From NCBI RefSeq assembly GCF_018100905.1, contig NZ_JAGJEG010000002.1, forward strand, positions 372,001 through 436,000: DNA of 64,000 bases. Direction: 5' to 3'. The translations under genes were made by a program, and so were the position numbers. The notes under the pieces were generated by a model. That model did no database searches. It was not told the origin of the DNA and saw only the letters and a list, made by a program, of their open reading frames with translations. The stretch comes from Pseudoalteromonas sp. MMG010 (GTDB lineage: Bacteria > Pseudomonadota > Gammaproteobacteria > Enterobacterales > Alteromonadaceae). Below, piece after piece: positions 29,796 through 39,018 of this stretch; the first letter of the stretch is position 1, and every line of letters begins with the position of its first letter.

Positions 29796-30308
29796 ATGAA
29801 AACGAATAAAGTAGCTGATTTCACCGCGCCAGGTATGGATAAACCTTCTGCTGAAAAAACCATCGCACAGCTTGAAAATAGAATGGTCTCGTTAATTGAC
29901 TTACAACTTACACTAAAACACATTCATTGGAATGTAGTTGGGCCTAATTTTATTAGTGTCCATGAAATGTTAGATCCTCAAGTGGCGGTGATCCGTGAAA
30001 TGACCGACACCATTGCCGAGCGAATAGCAACATTAGGGGGTGAACCAGTGGGGACTGTTCAGTCAATTGTCGATCGTCGTTCATGGAATGACTACCCAAT
30101 TGGTAAGGGCAATGTAAAAGAGCATTTAATCGCGTTAAATAAGGTATATAACGGTATCAATGCAGATCACAGAAAAGCACTGGAAACATTAGCACAAACC
30201 GATCCAGTATCCGAAGATATGATTATTGCGCAACTTGCTGAATTAGAACAATTTCAATGGTTTGTTAGAGCACATATTGAGTCAGCTACGGGGAAGCTTG
30301 AAAACTAA
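29796..30308 (+). CDS. dps: Dps family DNA-protection ferritin-like protein
   Basis: A 170-residue Dps protein that forms a 12-mer, oxidises iron with hydrogen peroxide and coats DNA in starvation. The ferroxidase ligands are visible as LKHIHWNVVGPNFISVHEMLD (first His, the HxxxxxD/E pattern; about residues 43-62) and later DTIAERIATLGGEPVG. The N-terminus MKTNKVADF is short and modestly basic. AGGAGA lies just upstream. The 63-codon frame before it (29566-29757) is not supported as a gene. Confidence 0.92.
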   Translation: MKTNKVADFTAPGMDKPSAEKTIAQLENRMVSLIDLQLTLKHIHWNVVGPNFISVHEMLDPQVAVIREMTDTIAERIATLGGEPVGTVQSIVDRRSWNDYPIGKGNVKEHLIALNKVYNGINADHRKALETLAQTDPVSEDMIIAQLAELEQFQWFVRAHIESATGKLEN

Positions 30309-30335
30309 ACGTAAATGTATATGAGCAAATTACAA

Positions 30336-30375
30336 CTTTAGCACTTGTATAAAACGCACTCAAATAGTGCTAAAG
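30336..30375. promoter_or_regulatory. NtrC-like enhancer region upstream of nirB
   Basis: At 30356-30370 lies GCACTCAAATAGTGC, a perfect dyad with the NtrC spacing GCAC-N7-GTGC. It is nested in a larger perfect inverted repeat CTTTAGCACT (30336-30345) / AGTGCTAAAG (30366-30375), which gives a second GCAC half-site. A further TGCACC half-site starts at 30377. The 15-bp dyad is centred at 30363, 107 bases before the -12 element, the same distance as the site upstream of nasR. NtrC identity is inferred from consensus TGCACC-N5-GGTGCA. Confidence 0.65.
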
Positions 30376-30455
30376 ATGCACCAAAGGTAGACAAAATTTA
30401 TGATTGATATCGTCTTTAAATTTAAAAGACATTTAAAATCAATGCATTATAACTT

Positions 30456-30471
30456 TGGCCGCTATTTTGCT
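30456..30471 (+). promoter_or_regulatory. Sigma-54 (-24/-12) promoter of nirBD-cobA
   Basis: TTGGCCGCTATTTTGCTT has the invariant GG (30457-30458) and GC (30469-30470) separated by exactly 10 bases, close to the consensus TGGCAC-N5-TTGC. Start of transcription would be near 30482, leaving a leader of about 159 bases before nirB. The upstream NtrC-like site supports the call. Confidence 0.7.
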
Positions 30472-30481
30472 TTATATTGAT

Positions 30482-30640
30482 TATTAATGCTCATTTAATT
30501 GAGTTTACATAAAAGTTCCTTTGCAATTATTTGTAAAGTCACTTTAGGCAAAGAAGCCCACACTATTTATACAAATTTTGTATTTAATAGTGTGGGCTTT
30601 TTTGTTGGCTAAAATTAAACCGTCATTTAAGGAATGCCAA
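30482..30640 (+). promoter_or_regulatory. nirB leader: ANTAR-type antitermination region
   Basis: The leader contains a strong intrinsic terminator upstream of the first gene: a 14-bp perfect stem AAGCCCACACTATT (30554-30567) / AATAGTGTGGGCTT (30586-30599) followed by T's to 30603. Overlapping its 5' arm is a small hairpin GGC-AAAGAA-GCC (30547-30558) whose hexaloop has A at position 1 and G at position 4, the ANTAR recognition pattern. A possible partner loop AAAGTC (30535-30540) has only a two-pair stem. Another stem, CTTTGCAA-TTAT-TTGTAAAG, is at 30519-30538. NasR encoded downstream is the likely antiterminator, released by nitrate or nitrite. Confidence 0.7.
30554..30603 (+). terminator. 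Intrinsic terminator inside the nirB leader (attenuator)
   Basis: A 14-bp stem with an 18-base AT-rich loop that can itself pair (ATACAA / TTGTAT), followed by TTTTTT. It lies 37 bases before the nirB ATG and downstream of the sigma-54 promoter, so it can only act as an attenuator for nirBD-cobA or as an end for upstream dps read-through. The first is favoured. Confidence 0.85.
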
Positions 30641-33217
30641 ATGAAAGCATCTCAAAAAATTCTCGTTATCGGTAACGGCATGGTTGGGCACCATTTTGTT
30701 GAACAAATGCGCCAAAGTGATCCTCAAGCCGAAATCACTGTGCTATGTGGTGAGGCAAACCTAGCGTATGATCGAGTTTATTTATCAAGCTTTTTTGATG
30801 GTAAAACAGTCGACGACTTAGCATTAACCACCTTGGAAAATTACAATTCGCTTAATATTAATGTCCATACTAAGCAATGGGTTGAAAATATTAACCGCCA
30901 AGAAAAATTAGTCATTACAAAAGAGGGTAATGAATATGGTTATGACAAATTAGTACTGGCAACCGGCTCTTATCCTTTTGTCCCACCAATCCCTGGTAAT
31001 GATCAAGCACACTGTTTGGTATACAGAACAATTGAAGATTTAGAACAAATACACAGTAGCGCCCAATCAAGCACAGTCGGCGTAGTTATTGGTGGTGGTT
31101 TACTCGGTCTTGAAGCAGCGAATGCACTTAAACAAATAGGCTTACATACCCATGTTGTTGAGTTTGCGCCACAATTAATGGCAGTACAACTTGATGAGCA
31201 AGGCGGTACCTTATTACGAAATAAAATTGAAAAATTAGGCGTTAGTGTACATACCGCAAAAGCAACAACTGAAATAGTGGCCGGCGAAACGTTACGCTAT
31301 CGGTTAAATTTTTCGGACGACACGTTTCTTGAGACCGACATTGTTCTGTTTTCAGCCGGTATTCGCCCTTATGATCAATTAGGGAAAGTGGCCGATTTAA
31401 CCTTAGGTGAACGCGGTGGTATTGTGATAAACGATCAATGCCAAACGTCAGATGAGTCTATTTACGCAATTGGTGAATGTGCTTTATGGGATAAAAAATT
31501 ATTCGGTTTAGTTGCCCCTGGCTATAATATGGCACGTGTGGCGGCTAGTCATCTAATCGGTGGTGATTTATCTTTTAGTGGTGCAGATATGAGCACCAAA
31601 TTAAAATTACTGGGTGTAGAAGTCGGCTCTATTGGTGATGCTCATGCGCGCAGCGAACAATGCAAAGAACTCATATATCAAGATCCTATTCGTGATTGCT
31701 ATAAAAAAATAGTTTTAAACGAAAGTGGCAGTAAATTACTCGGTGCCGTTTTAGTTGGTGACACCAGCGACTACGACACTTTATTGCAATATATGCTTAA
31801 TGATATGGACTTGCCAGAAAACCCGGAGTGCTTAATATTACCCAGCACAGGTGAAGCCCCTGCCCTTGCTGGTAATGCATTGCCAGACACCGCCACAATT
31901 TGTTCATGTCATAACGTGAGTAAAGGCGATATTGTTAGCGCTATTGATGCAGGTGCCTGTGATTTAGGTGATGTTAAAACATGCACCAAAGCCGCATCGG
32001 GTTGTGGTGGTTGTGCTGCATTACTAAAATCGGTAGTAGATAGTGAATTAGAAAGCCGGGGTGTAGAAGTTAACAACCATGTGTGTGAACACTTTGCCTT
32101 TTCACGTCAAGAGTTAATGCACTTAGTAAAAGTAGATTCAATTAAAACATTTGACGAATTATTGAGTAAACACGGCCAAGGAAAAGGCTGTGAGTTATGT
32201 AAACCTGCTATTGCCTCTATTTTAGCTTCAACCTGGAACGAATTTGTTTTAGATACACCTCATGTAGGCCTTCAAGATACTAACGACACCTTTTTAGCAA
32301 ACATGCAAAAAGATGGGTCTTATTCCGTTGTTCCCCGAGTACCTGCAGGCGAAATAACACCTGAAGGGTTAATTGTGATTGGCCAAATTGCAAAAGATTT
32401 TAACCTGTATTGTAAAATTACCGGTGGACAACGTATTGATTTATTTGGTGCTCGTTTAGAGCAATTACCGGTTATTTGGAAGCGGCTCATTGATGCCGGC
32501 TTTGAAACGGGCCACGCTTATGGCAAGTCACTCAGAACCGTAAAATCGTGTGTAGGCAGCACCTGGTGCCGCTATGGTGTACAAGATAGTGTCGGCCAAG
32601 CTATTGCAATCGAAAATCGCTACAAAGGCCTAAGAACCCCGCATAAATTTAAGCTTGCGGTATCGGGATGTACGCGAGAGTGCGCCGAAGCACAAAGTAA
32701 AGACATTGGTATTATTGCAACCGAAAATGGTTGGAATTTATATGTGTGTGGTAACGGCGGTATGCGCCCTCGCCATGCCGATTTATTTGCAACAGATATC
32801 GATACACAAACGCTTATAACCTACATAGATAGAGTATTAATGTTTTATGCTAAAACCGCCGACAAACTGCAACGTACATCGGTGTGGATGGAGAACTTAG
32901 AAGGTGGCTTAGATTATCTCAAAAGCGTAGTTATTGATGACTCCTTAGGAATTTGTGCCGAACTCGACGCTCAAATGAACCTTATTGTAGACACTTACGA
33001 ATGTGAGTGGAAAAAAACGATAGAAAGCCCCGAAGCAGTAAAACGCTTTAGACAATTTGTTAATAGCCCTGAAGAAGATACAAATATTTTATTTGTGCAA
33101 GAAAGAAATCAAATTCGTCCTGCCACCGAGTCAGAGAAAAAAGCACATAAACATGGTGATGAAAACCGTATCCCCGTTGTTGAAATTAATCAGGAGAAGT
33201 CAAATGTCTTGGCATAA
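30641..33217 (+). CDS. nirB: Nitrite reductase (NAD(P)H) large subunit
   Basis: Siroheme enzyme that reduces nitrite to ammonium in the cytoplasm. In order (858 residues): FAD site VIGNGMVGHHF near residue 8, NAD site VVIGGGLLGLEAANALK, BFD-like [2Fe-2S] cysteines in CSCHNVSKGD and CTKAASGCGGCA, a second BFD-like half (CELC), the nitrite/sulfite reductase ferredoxin-like half domain, then the siroheme/4Fe-4S ligands CVGSTWC (about 636-642) and CTREC (about 676-680). The ATG at 30641 follows AAGGA; an in-frame ATG at 30578 lies inside the leader terminator and gives a non-homologous extension. The 3' end overlaps nirD by 14 bases. Confidence 0.96.
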   Translation: MKASQKILVIGNGMVGHHFVEQMRQSDPQAEITVLCGEANLAYDRVYLSSFFDGKTVDDLALTTLENYNSLNINVHTKQWVENINRQEKLVITKEGNEYGYDKLVLATGSYPFVPPIPGNDQAHCLVYRTIEDLEQIHSSAQSSTVGVVIGGGLLGLEAANALKQIGLHTHVVEFAPQLMAVQLDEQGGTLLRNKIEKLGVSVHTAKATTEIVAGETLRYRLNFSDDTFLETDIVLFSAGIRPYDQLGKVADLTLGERGGIVINDQCQTSDESIYAIGECALWDKKLFGLVAPGYNMARVAASHLIGGDLSFSGADMSTKLKLLGVEVGSIGDAHARSEQCKELIYQDPIRDCYKKIVLNESGSKLLGAVLVGDTSDYDTLLQYMLNDMDLPENPECLILPSTGEAPALAGNALPDTATICSCHNVSKGDIVSAIDAGACDLGDVKTCTKAASGCGGCAALLKSVVDSELESRGVEVNNHVCEHFAFSRQELMHLVKVDSIKTFDELLSKHGQGKGCELCKPAIASILASTWNEFVLDTPHVGLQDTNDTFLANMQKDGSYSVVPRVPAGEITPEGLIVIGQIAKDFNLYCKITGGQRIDLFGARLEQLPVIWKRLIDAGFETGHAYGKSLRTVKSCVGSTWCRYGVQDSVGQAIAIENRYKGLRTPHKFKLAVSGCTRECAEAQSKDIGIIATENGWNLYVCGNGGMRPRHADLFATDIDTQTLITYIDRVLMFYAKTADKLQRTSVWMENLEGGLDYLKSVVIDDSLGICAELDAQMNLIVDTYECEWKKTIESPEAVKRFRQFVNSPEEDTNILFVQERNQIRPATESEKKAHKHGDENRIPVVEINQEKSNVLA

Positions 33218-33557
33218 TATTGGGTCGTTAAATGACCTTGTAAAAAATAGTGGTGTATGTGCTTTAGTTAACGAACAACAAATCGCCGTTTTCTTTATAC
33301 CAGATACACCTAATGAAGTTTATGCAATTGGAAACTATGATCCGATTGGCAAGGCAAATGTATTATCTCGTGGAATAGTCGGCTCTCAAGGTGAAAAGTT
33401 AGTGGTGGCTTCGCCACTTTATAAACAACATTTTTGCTTAGATACAGGCGAATGCCTACAAGATACAGCCATGTCGGTACCTTCATATTCGACCAAGATA
33501 GAGCAAGGGTGTGTGTTTATTCATTCTCAACCTAACTTAGTAACATCGGTCGCTTAA
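33204..33557 (+). CDS. nirD: Nitrite reductase small subunit
   Basis: A 117-residue Rieske-fold small subunit. As in E. coli NirD, the Rieske Cys/His iron ligands are not complete: the positions around NEQQIAVFFIP and GNYDPIGKANVLSRG match, while CxH-type clusters are missing. The start at 33204 follows CAGGAGAAG and overlaps the nirB stop by 14 bases; the much longer upstream frame runs inside nirB. It associates with NirB. Confidence 0.93.
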   Translation: MSWHNIGSLNDLVKNSGVCALVNEQQIAVFFIPDTPNEVYAIGNYDPIGKANVLSRGIVGSQGEKLVVASPLYKQHFCLDTGECLQDTAMSVPSYSTKIEQGCVFIHSQPNLVTSVA

Positions 33558-33581
33558 GCGTTTAATAAAAGGGCAAAGATT

Positions 33582-34448
33582 ATGAGCGTACTATCTTATT
33601 TTTCCGGCATAGAAAGTTTATGGTTTAATCGATTGATCAATAAACCTAATCAAACAACACACGACAATACATATAAGGGAAAGCCTGGGAAAGTATATTT
33701 AATTGGAGCCGGTCCTGGTGATCCCGAATTAATTACCGTTAAAGCCAACCGTTTAATGCAAGCAGCCGATATCGTATTATATGACTGGCTGGTAAGTGAT
33801 GAACTCATTAAAACGTTGCCAAGGAAATGTAAACGGGTATTTGTTGGTAAACGTGCTGGTAAGCATTCAATGAAGCAAAATGAAATCTGTGATTTATTAG
33901 TTCATTACGCACAATTGGGCTTAAATGTAGTGCGGTTGAAAGGAGGTGATCCGAGTATATTCGCACGTATAAATGAAGAAGCAGACGCATTAACAACGCA
34001 TAATATATCATTTGCTATTATACCTGGTGTTACCACCGCGTGTGCAACCTCAGCCTATACAGGCATCCCTTTGACTTCTCGGGATGTCGCACCGAGTGTA
34101 ACATTTTTAACCGCTCAATTTGCTGATCCTAACAAACAGCCTAAGTGGGATAGCTATTCATACCAACAAGGTAACACTAACCCAACACTGGTTGTGTATA
34201 TGGGGTTATCAAGATTAGACGCGTTAACCTGTGGACTTATGTCGGTAGGATGGCCAAAAAGCACCCCTATTGCCTTAATTGAAAATGCCACGACAACCCA
34301 GCAACGTATAATCCGTTCTAATTTAGCTGAAATTAGCGAAAACCCAGAAAGAGCCTCTCTAAAAGGACCCACTATAATAATGATAGGACAAGTCATTAAT
34401 CACCAAATGGCGATCAATCCTGAGTTATTGCAAGGTGCATTGGTGTAA
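33582..34448 (+). CDS. cobA: Uroporphyrinogen-III C-methyltransferase
   Basis: SUMT makes precorrin-2, the precursor of siroheme, which nirB needs. Motifs: VYLIGAGPGDPELITVKA, VGKRAGKHSMKQ, VVRLKGGDPSIFAR and IPGVTTACATSAYTGIPLT. At 288 residues it carries an N-terminal extension of about 38 residues before the usual start of the fold. No CysG dehydrogenase/chelatase domain is fused, so another protein must finish siroheme. It follows nirD by 24 bases in the same operon. The name nirE is also used for such genes. Confidence 0.92.
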   Translation: MSVLSYFSGIESLWFNRLINKPNQTTHDNTYKGKPGKVYLIGAGPGDPELITVKANRLMQAADIVLYDWLVSDELIKTLPRKCKRVFVGKRAGKHSMKQNEICDLLVHYAQLGLNVVRLKGGDPSIFARINEEADALTTHNISFAIIPGVTTACATSAYTGIPLTSRDVAPSVTFLTAQFADPNKQPKWDSYSYQQGNTNPTLVVYMGLSRLDALTCGLMSVGWPKSTPIALIENATTTQQRIIRSNLAEISENPERASLKGPTIIMIGQVINHQMAINPELLQGALV

Positions 34449-34483
34449 AGATTTAAGTTACGAAACTCCCTTTCGAGCTTTTT

Positions 34484-34522
34484 TGCGTATATTCTGCCCT
34501 GTTGAGAATATACGCATTTTTT
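34484..34522 (+). terminator. Terminator after cobA
   Basis: A perfect 12-bp stem TGCGTATATTCT / AGAATATACGCA with a 9-base loop followed by TTTTTT. It separates the nirBD-cobA transcript from nasR, which has its own promoter. Confidence 0.88.
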
Positions 34523-34554
34523 ATGCGCTAACTACGTGCAAACCATATAACAAC

Positions 34555-34571
34555 TGCACCAAATTGGTATA
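34555..34571. promoter_or_regulatory. NtrC-like site upstream of nasR
   Basis: TGCACCAAATTGGTATA matches the NtrC consensus TGCACC-N5-GGTGCA in 10 of 12 defined positions. Its centre (34563) is 107 bases before the -12 element of the nasR promoter, exactly as at nirB. A GTGCA half-site lies about 20 bases further upstream. Confidence 0.65.
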
Positions 34572-34655
34572 ATCAGCGATAAAAAACTAATATTAAAAAT
34601 CACACCAAACATCTAAGTTATTGTAATGTATATAATAGTTTTATTTTCAAATGAT

Positions 34656-34671
34656 TGGAACAAGGGTTGCA
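34656..34671 (+). promoter_or_regulatory. Sigma-54 (-24/-12) promoter of nasR
   Basis: TTGGAACAAGGGTTGCAA has GG (34657-34658) and GC (34669-34670) with 10 bases between and matches TGGCAC-N5-TTGCA at all but one strongly conserved position. Predicted start near 34682, 23 bases before the nasR ATG. Confidence 0.75.
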
Positions 34672-34704
34672 AATTGAAGACAAAGTAAAAAAGATAAGAT
34701 TACT

Positions 34705-35964
34705 ATGACAACAAGCAACCCTCTCACTAAGCAATTTTTATTAGCTGCAAAGTATCAAGAAATCCATGCTTTAAAAAAGTTACAAAATAGCTGTGCATCT
34801 TTAATAAAATTGGGTGATTTTGTTCATCAATTACAAAGAGAACGTGCGATGAGTAATATATATTTATCATCGAACACAGAACGCTTTAAAATTAAGTTAG
34901 CTGAACAAAAACCGCTAACGGATCAAGCTCAAGATTCATTTTACCATTCATTAAAATCTACTTATTTAAATCAAGAAAACGACACAGGCCACACCCGGTT
35001 ATTTAACCTACTTGCGTATAGCCTTCAATCACTCGATATTTTACCTAATTTACGTCATAAAATAACACGCCAGGAAATAACAGCCGTTAAAGCAACACGC
35101 TCATTTACTCAGCTGATTGCCAGCCTATTAAGTATAATATTAGAAGCTGCAGACGGAGCCAGTGATCCAAAGATAACCCGTTTATTAGTTGTGTTTTTTA
35201 ATTACATGCAAGGTAAAGAGTATGCAGGGCAAGAAAGAGCCTGTGGGGCACAAGCATTTGCGACCAGCCAATTTACTCAACAACAAAAAGAACAACTGCT
35301 GCATTTACAAACGGAACAAACGCAAAGTTTTGAGTTTTTTAATGAATACGCAGATGATCATTTATTAAAATGTAATAAAGCACTGTGCAGCCACCAAGTA
35401 AATAATCAAGTCAATCAGTTACGAAGCTTATTACAAAAACTCGATGATGATACCTCGCAACCGTTATCACAATTAAGTGAAGTGTGGTACGAAGTCTGTA
35501 CAACACGTATAGATATAATGCATAAAATTGAGCAAAACATTGCAGACCATCTTATCGATACCGCAGCGATGCAAATTGCATGCGCCGAAAGAATGCTCAA
35601 TAGTAATAAACAAATTCTTAATTCGATTTCTGAGCCTCAAACCTCAACACAAAATACGATTATTGATGAGGGTATCATTAATAATAATGAGAATATCGCG
35701 GCGCAAAAACTTTCAAGCAACAAAAATATGTTCGATTTAATACTTGAACAAAAACAACACATTAAACAAATAAATAATGCACTGCTTGAAACAAAAAAAG
35801 TGTTATCTGAACAAAAAATTATTCATCAAGCTAAATATATTTTAATCGAACAATTAAAACTAACCGAACAGCAAGCCCATAAACAATTACAAAAACAAGC
35901 CATGGATACGCATAATTCATTGTTTACAGTAGCAGAAAAGATTATTGAGCTGAGTGACACATAA
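34705..35964 (+). CDS. nasR: NasR-like nitrate-sensing transcription antiterminator (NIT-ANTAR)
   Basis: A 419-residue regulator. Residues about 45-290 form the all-helical nitrate/nitrite-sensing NIT domain: FVHQLQRERAMSNIYLS opens it, and RLLVVFFNYMQGKEYAGQER is its characteristic middle block. The last 46 residues are an ANTAR RNA-binding domain, with QAKYILIEQLKLTEQQAHKQ leading into LQKQAMDTHNSLFTVAEKII. In Klebsiella NasR binds the nasF leader RNA and prevents termination when nitrate or nitrite is present. Here the only operon beside it, nirBD-cobA, has a leader terminator, so it is the probable target. Between the two domains is a variable linker. Confidence 0.9.
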   Translation: MTTSNPLTKQFLLAAKYQEIHALKKLQNSCASLIKLGDFVHQLQRERAMSNIYLSSNTERFKIKLAEQKPLTDQAQDSFYHSLKSTYLNQENDTGHTRLFNLLAYSLQSLDILPNLRHKITRQEITAVKATRSFTQLIASLLSIILEAADGASDPKITRLLVVFFNYMQGKEYAGQERACGAQAFATSQFTQQQKEQLLHLQTEQTQSFEFFNEYADDHLLKCNKALCSHQVNNQVNQLRSLLQKLDDDTSQPLSQLSEVWYEVCTTRIDIMHKIEQNIADHLIDTAAMQIACAERMLNSNKQILNSISEPQTSTQNTIIDEGIINNNENIAAQKLSSNKNMFDLILEQKQHIKQINNALLETKKVLSEQKIIHQAKYILIEQLKLTEQQAHKQLQKQAMDTHNSLFTVAEKIIELSDT

Positions 35965-36003
35965 GCTTACAAAGCCAATAGAGATTTAATTATCGGTGTA
36001 AAT

Positions 36004-36040
36004 AAAAAAGCCGGGCTAACATGCTGTTAGTCCGGCTTTT
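36004..36040. terminator. Bidirectional terminator between nasR and topA
   Basis: Stem AAAGCCGGGCTAAC / GTTAGTCCGGCTTT (one G-T pair), 5-base loop, with A-rich left and T-rich right flanks; usable by both converging genes. Confidence 0.88.
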
Positions 36041-36063
36041 ATACAAATAACTTTTATAAATAT

Positions 36064-38769
36064 CTAGTCATCTGTTTTTTTCTTTTTCGTCACTGCTTTT
36101 TTAGTGGTCGCTTTTTTTGCCGCGGCTTTCTTTTTAGGTGCCGCTTTTTTCTTGGCTTCTTCTACCCATTTTCCATTTTCAAAATGAGCAGTCCACCCTG
36201 TCGCTTTACCTTCAACTTCACTCATTACATATTGCACTTTATTCTTGCGGCTGTAACGAACAATTGCCAAATTGCCATCAGGATCTTTTACTGGTGCATC
36301 GGCTAAGTAATAAAACTTCGGTGAAATACGTTCTCTAAAACGTTTTAACTCTTCTATTTTAGGAGCACGTGTTTCACGCGATTTAGGAAATGTATTGGCA
36401 GCTAAGAAAATCCCAGCGGCTCCATCACGTAATACAAAATACGCATCGGATTTTTCACATTCCAACTCAGGTAAATGGACCGGATCTTCTTTTGGTGGAG
36501 CAGCTTCGCCATTTTTTAATAACTTACGTGTATTTTTACACTCTTCATTATTACAACCAAAATACTTACCAAAACGACCTGATTTTAATTCCATGTCTGA
36601 ACCACATTTATCACATTCGATAATGGGTCCATCGTAGCCTTTAATCTTAAAAGTACCTTGTTCAACGATATGTCCATCACAAGCAGGGTTATTACCACAC
36701 ACATGTAATTTACGAGTTTCGTCGATTAAGTAAGAATCCATCGCTGTTTCACAAATAGGACAGCGCTTCATTTGCATTAACGTTTCAGTTTCAACATCTT
36801 CAACATCTGCAGAAATAGCTTCATCACCCGACACTAAATTCATCGTGGTTGTACAGCGTTCTTTAGGCGGTAAACTGTAACCCGTACACCCTAAAAACAC
36901 CCCAGTAGATGCAGTTCGAATACCCATTTTTCGAGCACAGGTTGGGCAATCAATATCTGTTTCGACCATTTGGTTTAAGCGCATGCCACCTTGGTCAGGC
37001 TCACCATTAGCAATGGTTAATTGCGTAGAAAAATCAGCATAGAACTTATCAAGAACTTGGGTCCAAACACGCTCACCTTCAGCGATGTCATCTAAACGAC
37101 CTTCCATTTTTGCAGTAAAATCAAAGTTCATTAAATCAGTGAAGTTTTCGACTAATCTGTCTGTAACAATCTCACCCATTTTTTCAGCAAAAAAGCGTCG
37201 ATTTTCAACTCTCACATAACCACGATCTTGTATCGTCGAGATAATAGAGGCATACGTAGATGGTCGACCAATCCCTCTTTTTTCTAGCTCTTTAACTAAG
37301 CTTGCCTCACTAAAACGTGCTGGTGGCTTAGTAAAATGTTGCTTTGGATCAAGTTCAATAAGTGTTAGCGTTTCACCAACAGCCATTGCAGGGAGTGATT
37401 GATCTTCTTCATTCTTTTTACGTACAGCAGGTTGCACTTTAGTCCAACCATCAAAGCGTAGTACACGCCCTTTTGCTTTTAAATGGTAGTCATTTGCAGC
37501 GACTGTTAAGGTCGTTAAGTCATATTCAGCAGGGACCATTTGACACGCAACAAACTGGCGCCATATTAACTCATAAAGCTTTTTAGCATCAGCATCGACC
37601 CCTTCAACATGACCAGATAGGACGTCAACACTTGATGGACGAATTGCTTCATGGGCTTCTTGTGCATTGCCTTTAGAGCTGTAATTAATAGGATCTTTTG
37701 GTAAATAATTAGCACCAAACTCTTGTGTAACATAATCACGACACATTTCAACCGCATCTTTTGAAAGATTTGTTGAATCGGTACGCATATACGTTATGTA
37801 ACCGCCTTCGTACAAACGCTGAGCAAGCATCATGGTCTTTTTAACACCATAACCTAAACGCGTACTCGCAGCTTGTTGCATGGTAGAAGTAATAAATGGC
37901 GCACTTGGACGGCTTTTACTTGGTTTCTCATCAACACTAATTACTTTATATTCTGCATTTTCAAGGCTTTTAACCGCAGCACTAGCCTGTGCTTCATTAA
38001 CAGGTTTAAATGCTTTGTCTGCGTGTTTAGTGACTTCTAAACGTAATTGTGACTCACTATTTTTAACATCCGCGTGAATATCCCAAAACTCTTCAGGAAT
38101 AAATGCTTTAATTTCACGTTCGCGTTCAACTAATAAACGTACCGCAACTGATTGCACACGCCCAGCAGATAACCCACGTGCAACTTTAGCCCATAACAAA
38201 GGCGAAACCATAAAGCCAACAACACGGTCTAAAAAGCGACGTGTTTGTTGTGCATACACCATGTCGGTATTTAATTCACCGGGTGTTTCGAATGCTTGTT
38301 GAATGGCATTTTTTGTTATTTCATTAAATACAACACGTTTATATTTTTCAGGTTCGCCGCCAATGATTTCTTGAAGATGCCACGCTATAGCCTCTCCTTC
38401 TCTATCCAAATCCGTTGCGAGATATATTTGGTCTGCATTTTCAGCCAGCTTTTGTAATTCTTGTACTACTTTTTCTTTACCTGGCAGAATTTCGTAATGT
38501 GGAGACCAATTTTTAGCTGGATCTATTCCCATACGAGCGACTAAATTTGTGTAATCTCGCTGTTTTTTATAAGCAGCTTTTTCATCAGGTGGCATTTTTC
38601 GTACTTCAGCAGGTGTTTTCGTTGCTGGAACTTTTGCTTTTGCAGAACCCGACGTAGGTAAATCTCGTACATGTCCAATACTGGATTTTACGATAAAATT
38701 ATTACCTAAATATTTATTAATTGTTTTGGCCTTTGCAGGAGACTCTACAATTACTAGCGATTTGCCCAT
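36064..38769 (-). CDS. topA: DNA topoisomerase I
   Basis: Type IA topoisomerase that relaxes negative supercoils. N-terminal Toprim domain ([19 protein letters not shown]; acidic [13 protein letters not shown]), catalytic tyrosine Tyr327 in [10 protein letters not shown], then three C-terminal four-cysteine zinc ribbons (CPTC, CPIC, CDKC sets) and a ribbon-like end. At 901 residues it is longer than E. coli TopA (865), mostly from a lysine-rich tail (about the last 35 residues, Ala/Lys/Thr) that likely increases DNA affinity. In E. coli topA neighbours sohB; here three accessory genes intervene. Confidence 0.97.
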   Translation of the reverse strand: MGKSLVIVESPAKAKTINKYLGNNFIVKSSIGHVRDLPTSGSAKAKVPATKTPAEVRKMPPDEKAAYKKQRDYTNLVARMGIDPAKNWSPHYEILPGKEKVVQELQKLAENADQIYLATDLDREGEAIAWHLQEIIGGEPEKYKRVVFNEITKNAIQQAFETPGELNTDMVYAQQTRRFLDRVVGFMVSPLLWAKVARGLSAGRVQSVAVRLLVEREREIKAFIPEEFWDIHADVKNSESQLRLEVTKHADKAFKPVNEAQASAAVKSLENAEYKVISVDEKPSKSRPSAPFITSTMQQAASTRLGYGVKKTMMLAQRLYEGGYITYMRTDSTNLSKDAVEMCRDYVTQEFGANYLPKDPINYSSKGNAQEAHEAIRPSSVDVLSGHVEGVDADAKKLYELIWRQFVACQMVPAEYDLTTLTVAANDYHLKAKGRVLRFDGWTKVQPAVRKKNEEDQSLPAMAVGETLTLIELDPKQHFTKPPARFSEASLVKELEKRGIGRPSTYASIISTIQDRGYVRVENRRFFAEKMGEIVTDRLVENFTDLMNFDFTAKMEGRLDDIAEGERVWTQVLDKFYADFSTQLTIANGEPDQGGMRLNQMVETDIDCPTCARKMGIRTASTGVFLGCTGYSLPPKERCTTTMNLVSGDEAISADVEDVETETLMQMKRCPICETAMDSYLIDETRKLHVCGNNPACDGHIVEQGTFKIKGYDGPIIECDKCGSDMELKSGRFGKYFGCNNEECKNTRKLLKNGEAAPPKEDPVHLPELECEKSDAYFVLRDGAAGIFLAANTFPKSRETRAPKIEELKRFRERISPKFYYLADAPVKDPDGNLAIVRYSRKNKVQYVMSEVEGKATGWTAHFENGKWVEEAKKKAAPKKKAAAKKATTKKAVTKKKKTDD

Positions 38770-38974
38770 AGTTGCCTATTTCTAACCAAGTATTTAAATG
38801 AGATTTGCCGTAAATACGACGCGAATATTTATAGGTATATCTACAAAAACTAATTGTTACAAGCTTTTAATACAAACTTTTAACCAATTAATGAATAAAT
38901 AAACAATTTCTGTGCTTTATTTAATCAAACAACTGCTTTTAACCTATATTGCAGAGAATATATAGAACACATAC

Positions 38975-39006
38975 AAAAATGCCAACCTATTGGTTGGCAT
39001 TTTTTA
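38975..39006 (-). terminator. Terminator after the Ig-like lipoprotein gene
   Basis: Stem AAAATGCCAACC / GGTTGGCATTTT with a 4-base loop; T-rich on both strands. It lies just past the 3' end of the minus-strand lipoprotein gene. The 200 bases between it and topA (38770-38974) hold the topA promoter region and nothing else seen. Confidence 0.82.
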
Positions 39007-39018
39007 TAATTTTACCAA

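Noticed and set aside
30578-30640. Upstream in-frame ATG extending NirB by 21 residues
   Set aside because: It starts inside the leader terminator loop and 3' arm, has no ribosome-binding site, and the extension does not fit NirB; ATG 30641 follows AAGGA.
33057-33203. Long N-terminal extension of NirD
   Set aside because: It runs inside the nirB coding sequence in another frame; the ribosome-binding site and homology place the start at 33204.
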